From assembly GCA_021788795.1 (NCBI GenBank), contig JAJYKG010000086.1, forward strand, positions 1 through 8,400: a DNA stretch of 8,400 nt. The letters run 5' to 3'. The notes under the pieces are model-generated. The model was not told the origin of the DNA, ran no database searches, and worked only from the letters and a program-made list of their open reading frames with translations. Each line of letters opens with the position of its first letter. Positions within the stretch are counted from its first letter, which is position 1. This DNA comes from Thermoplasmata archaeon. Its GTDB lineage: Archaea > Thermoplasmatota > Thermoplasmata > RBG-16-68-12. Both the position numbers and the translations under genes were made by a program. Shown piece by piece: positions 7,059 through 8,400 of this stretch.

Positions 7059-7072
7059 GTTTACGATATAGG
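7059..7072 (+). promoter_or_regulatory. TATA-like element for the Dpm1-like gene
   Basis: GTTTACGATATAGG is the most AT-rich stretch nearby. Initiation about 25-27 bases downstream falls near 7092-7095, so the GTG at 7099 would have a leader of only a few bases. There is no Shine-Dalgarno-like sequence before the GTG, which agrees with near-leaderless translation. Confidence 0.55.
7060..7072 (-). promoter_or_regulatory. TATA-like element for the methyltransferase gene
   Basis: The same bases on the minus strand read CCTATATCGTAAA. Initiation about 27 bases downstream falls at about 7040, exactly where the in-frame TTG sits. A second AT-rich block CCTTAAAC (7053-7046) could be an alternative box, but then no good start codon lies near the predicted transcript end. 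Confidence 0.45.
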
Positions 7073-7098
7073 TTGGCCTAGTTCCCCCGGCGTCCGAA

Positions 7099-7890
7099 GT
7101 GCGGTTGGAGGAGAACGGGTCTGCGGTCGAGGGAGGCCTGGACGACCTCTCCGTCGTCGTCCCCACCTACAACGAGCGCGAAAACGTCGAGCCCCTGCTC
7201 CGGGGCCTCGACGCGGTCCGTCGGGAATGGGGCCGCGGCTTCGAGGTCCTCGTGGTGGACGACCGGTCCCCCGACGGCACCGCGGCCGCGTTCGAGCGGC
7301 TCGCCCCGCGGCTCGGCGTCCCGGTCCGGGTCGTGGAGCGCGACGGACCGCGGAGCCTCGGCCGCGCGATCGTGGAGGGCATCCGCCTCAGCCGCGGCGA
7401 CCTCGTGTGCGTGATGGACGCGGACCTGTCGCATCCGCCGCAGCTGGTGTCCCGGCTCCTCGCCGCGTTGGACGGCGCGGACGGCGCCGTCGCGTCGCGG
7501 TACGCGCCCGGAGGGCGGATCTCGCGGTGGCCCCTGTCCCGTCGCCTGGTCAGCTGGGGGGCCACGGCGCTCGCGCGCGTCCTGACCCAGGACCGCTGCC
7601 GCGACCCCGTCTCCGGGTTCTTCCTCTTCCGCCGCGCCTCCCTCGCGGGCCTGACCCTCACGGGGATCGGGGACAAGCCGCTCGTCGAGATCCTCGCCCA
7701 GAGGCCGCTCGCGATCCACGAGGTCCCGTACGAGTTCAGGGACCGCCAGCACGGCCGGAGCAAGCTGAACGCCGGGGGCATCGCCCGCTTCGCGCGCCTC
7801 GTCGTCCGGCTGTCGACGGGAGCGGGGAGGACGCAGACGCCCGAGGTCGGGGTCCGCGTCGGCATGGAGCGCGGGACGCGCGAACTGTGA
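7099..7890 (+). CDS. Polyprenyl-phosphate mannosyltransferase (Dpm1-like GT2)
   Basis: A 263-residue GT2 enzyme of the dolichol-phosphate mannose synthase type, which transfers a hexose (mannose in the best-known members) from a nucleotide sugar to polyprenyl phosphate on the cytoplasmic face. Motifs: LSVVVPTYNERENVEPLL (17-34), EVLVVDDRSPDGTA (49-62), LGRAIVEGI (87-95), the metal-binding VMDADLSHPP (105-114), ASRYAPGG (132-139), RDPVSGFFLF (168-177), GDKPLVEIL (191-199) and FRDRQHGRSKL (213-223). The last block is a typical Dpm signature. It lacks the C-terminal GtrA-like or multi-span membrane domain of many archaeal relatives, so it is the short single-domain form. GTG start at 7099, a few bases after the predicted transcription start, which suggests a near-leaderless message. 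It is divergent from the methyltransferase. Its product could supply the GT-C enzyme at 3466-4818. Glucose or another hexose as substrate is not excluded. Confidence 0.92.
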   Translation: MRLEENGSAVEGGLDDLSVVVPTYNERENVEPLLRGLDAVRREWGRGFEVLVVDDRSPDGTAAAFERLAPRLGVPVRVVERDGPRSLGRAIVEGIRLSRGDLVCVMDADLSHPPQLVSRLLAALDGADGAVASRYAPGGRISRWPLSRRLVSWGATALARVLTQDRCRDPVSGFFLFRRASLAGLTLTGIGDKPLVEILAQRPLAIHEVPYEFRDRQHGRSKLNAGGIARFARLVVRLSTGAGRTQTPEVGVRVGMERGTREL

Positions 7891-7906
7891 CCGTCGGCGC
7901 GGTCAC
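7887..7906. terminator. Hairpin between convergent genes holding both stop codons
   Basis: GTGACCG (7887-7893) and CGGTCAC (7900-7906) form a perfect 7-bp stem with a 6-base loop. The plus-strand stop TGA (7888-7890) sits in one arm and the minus-strand stop TGA (7905-7903) in the other. The genes are only 12 bases apart. It may act as a bidirectional 3'-end structure, but no poly-T tract follows on either strand, so termination is unproven. Confidence 0.4.
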
Positions 7907-8400
7907 GCGATCGCGGTCTTCTGAATCTCCAGGTCCGGCGTCACCGTGTGCAGGACGCCGCGGGGCATGGGGTCCGCCTTCATGGCGAGGATGGGCTCCG
8001 AGGTCGTAATCACCATCTCCCCGAAGTGGTCCTGGTAGAGCGTGTAGTACTCCCCGTTCGTCTGGAAGTCGCGGTACACGTGGAGCGCGCCGCCGTCCGT
8101 CATCAGGAAGTTCAGGCCCGTGAAGCCCCCGAACTCGTCGATGGCGCGCCGCCTCGCGGTCTTCGTGGCCTCCGCGACCGCGGCGTGGTCGCGGCCCTCG
8201 AGGGCGTCCAGCATGAGGTGGAACAGGATCTGGGAGTCGATGATGTCCTTGTCCGGGGACTCCTTGTTGAGCGAGCCGTTGTGCTCGAACGCCCACGTGA
8301 CGCCGCCCTTCTCCTCGACGAACGGGTGGGACCAGCGCTGCCCGACCGTCTTCGGGTCGGACGCGCGGCGCAGGTGGCCGAGGACGATGAGGCTCTGGCC
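7903..8400 (-). CDS. Class II glutamine amidotransferase, N-terminus outside window
   Basis: The last 165 residues of a class II (N-terminal nucleophile) glutamine amidotransferase of the YafJ/Dug3-like type. Such enzymes release ammonia from glutamine or cut gamma-glutamyl bonds. The frame is open from 8400 to the TGA at 7905-7903. Counting from 8400, visible active-site pieces are LGHLRRAS (7-14; the Arg pair binds the substrate carboxylate), SHPFVEE (24-30), the oxyanion-hole block FEHNGSL (38-44; N41, G42) and the acid in IIDSQILFHLM (53-63). The C-terminal part, with LNFLMTDGGALHVYRD and MVITTSEPI, matches the closing strands of the domain. The catalytic N-terminal Cys lies beyond the right edge, so activity cannot be confirmed here. 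No synthetase or other partner domain follows. It is convergent with the Dpm1-like gene and does not appear to belong to the glycosylation genes. Confidence 0.87.
   Translation of the reverse strand, partial: GQSLIVLGHLRRASDPKTVGQRWSHPFVEEKGGVTWAFEHNGSLNKESPDKDIIDSQILFHLMLDALEGRDHAAVAEATKTARRRAIDEFGGFTGLNFLMTDGGALHVYRDFQTNGEYYTLYQDHFGEMVITTSEPILAMKADPMPRGVLHTVTPDLEIQKTAIA

Larger units (their letters stand above)
7035..7078. repeat. 8-bp inverted repeat flanking the divergent promoter
   Basis: GGCCAACC (7035-7042) and GGTTGGCC (7071-7078) are exact reverse complements separated by 28 bases. They bracket the AT-rich TATA elements of both divergent genes, with half-site centres 36 bases apart. 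The placement suits paired binding sites for a regulator acting on both promoters, but this is inference. Confidence 0.45.

Noticed and set aside
7041..7166. Longer methyltransferase start at ATG 7166
   Set aside because: It would overlap the N-terminal coding part of the divergent Dpm1-like gene and translate through the promoter. The extra residues are Ser/Thr/Pro-rich and fit no domain.
1..8400. RNA genes, CRISPR arrays, insertion sequences, defence or toxin modules
   Set aside because: I looked for tRNA-like folds, spaced direct repeats, transposase motifs and terminal inverted repeats and saw none. Almost every base is accounted for by the eight genes.

Overview
The window is a very GC-rich stretch, packed with genes, from what looks like an archaeon. 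A high-GC member of Thermoplasmatota is my best guess, but this is inference and not proven. The archaeal signs are TATA-like elements about 25-30 bases from start codons, two genes that look leaderless, a dolichol-phosphate-mannose-synthase-like enzyme, a secreted protein rich in N-glycosylation sequons, and no recognisable bacterial -35/-10 promoter. GTG is the start codon of most genes. The strong third-position GC bias creates long false reading frames opposite and beside the real genes.

Region 1 (1-5735, minus strand) is a tight five-gene operon read from right to left. In order it encodes a family 2 glycosyltransferase, a polytopic GT-C-type glycosyltransferase, a family 4 (GT-B) glycosyltransferase, a membrane-anchored extracytoplasmic phosphoesterase of the acid phosphatase/phospholipase C family, and a second family 2 glycosyltransferase that runs off the left edge. 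Neighbours either overlap by GTGA or are separated by exactly three bases, and all five begin with GTG. A candidate TATA box and several palindromes lie in the 129-base gap upstream (5736-5864).

Region 2 (5865-7890) is a divergent pair around a short AT-rich promoter near 7060-7070. On the minus strand is a SAM methyltransferase with an unusual N-terminal domain resembling the F420-dependent split beta-barrel family. On the plus strand is a polyprenyl-phosphate mannosyltransferase (Dpm1-like). Region 3 (7903-8400, minus) is the C-terminal part of a class II glutamine amidotransferase, convergent with the Dpm1-like gene. A small hairpin contains both stop codons.

Functionally, the Dpm1-like enzyme could make a polyprenyl-phosphate sugar on the cytoplasmic face. 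The GT-C protein could use it outside the membrane, while the GT2 and GT4 enzymes build a glycan or glycolipid inside. The phosphoesterase carries eight N-X-S/T sequons and could be a client of this machinery or a processing enzyme. I read the locus as a small cell-surface glycosylation cluster. I saw no defence system, CRISPR array, RNA gene or mobile element.
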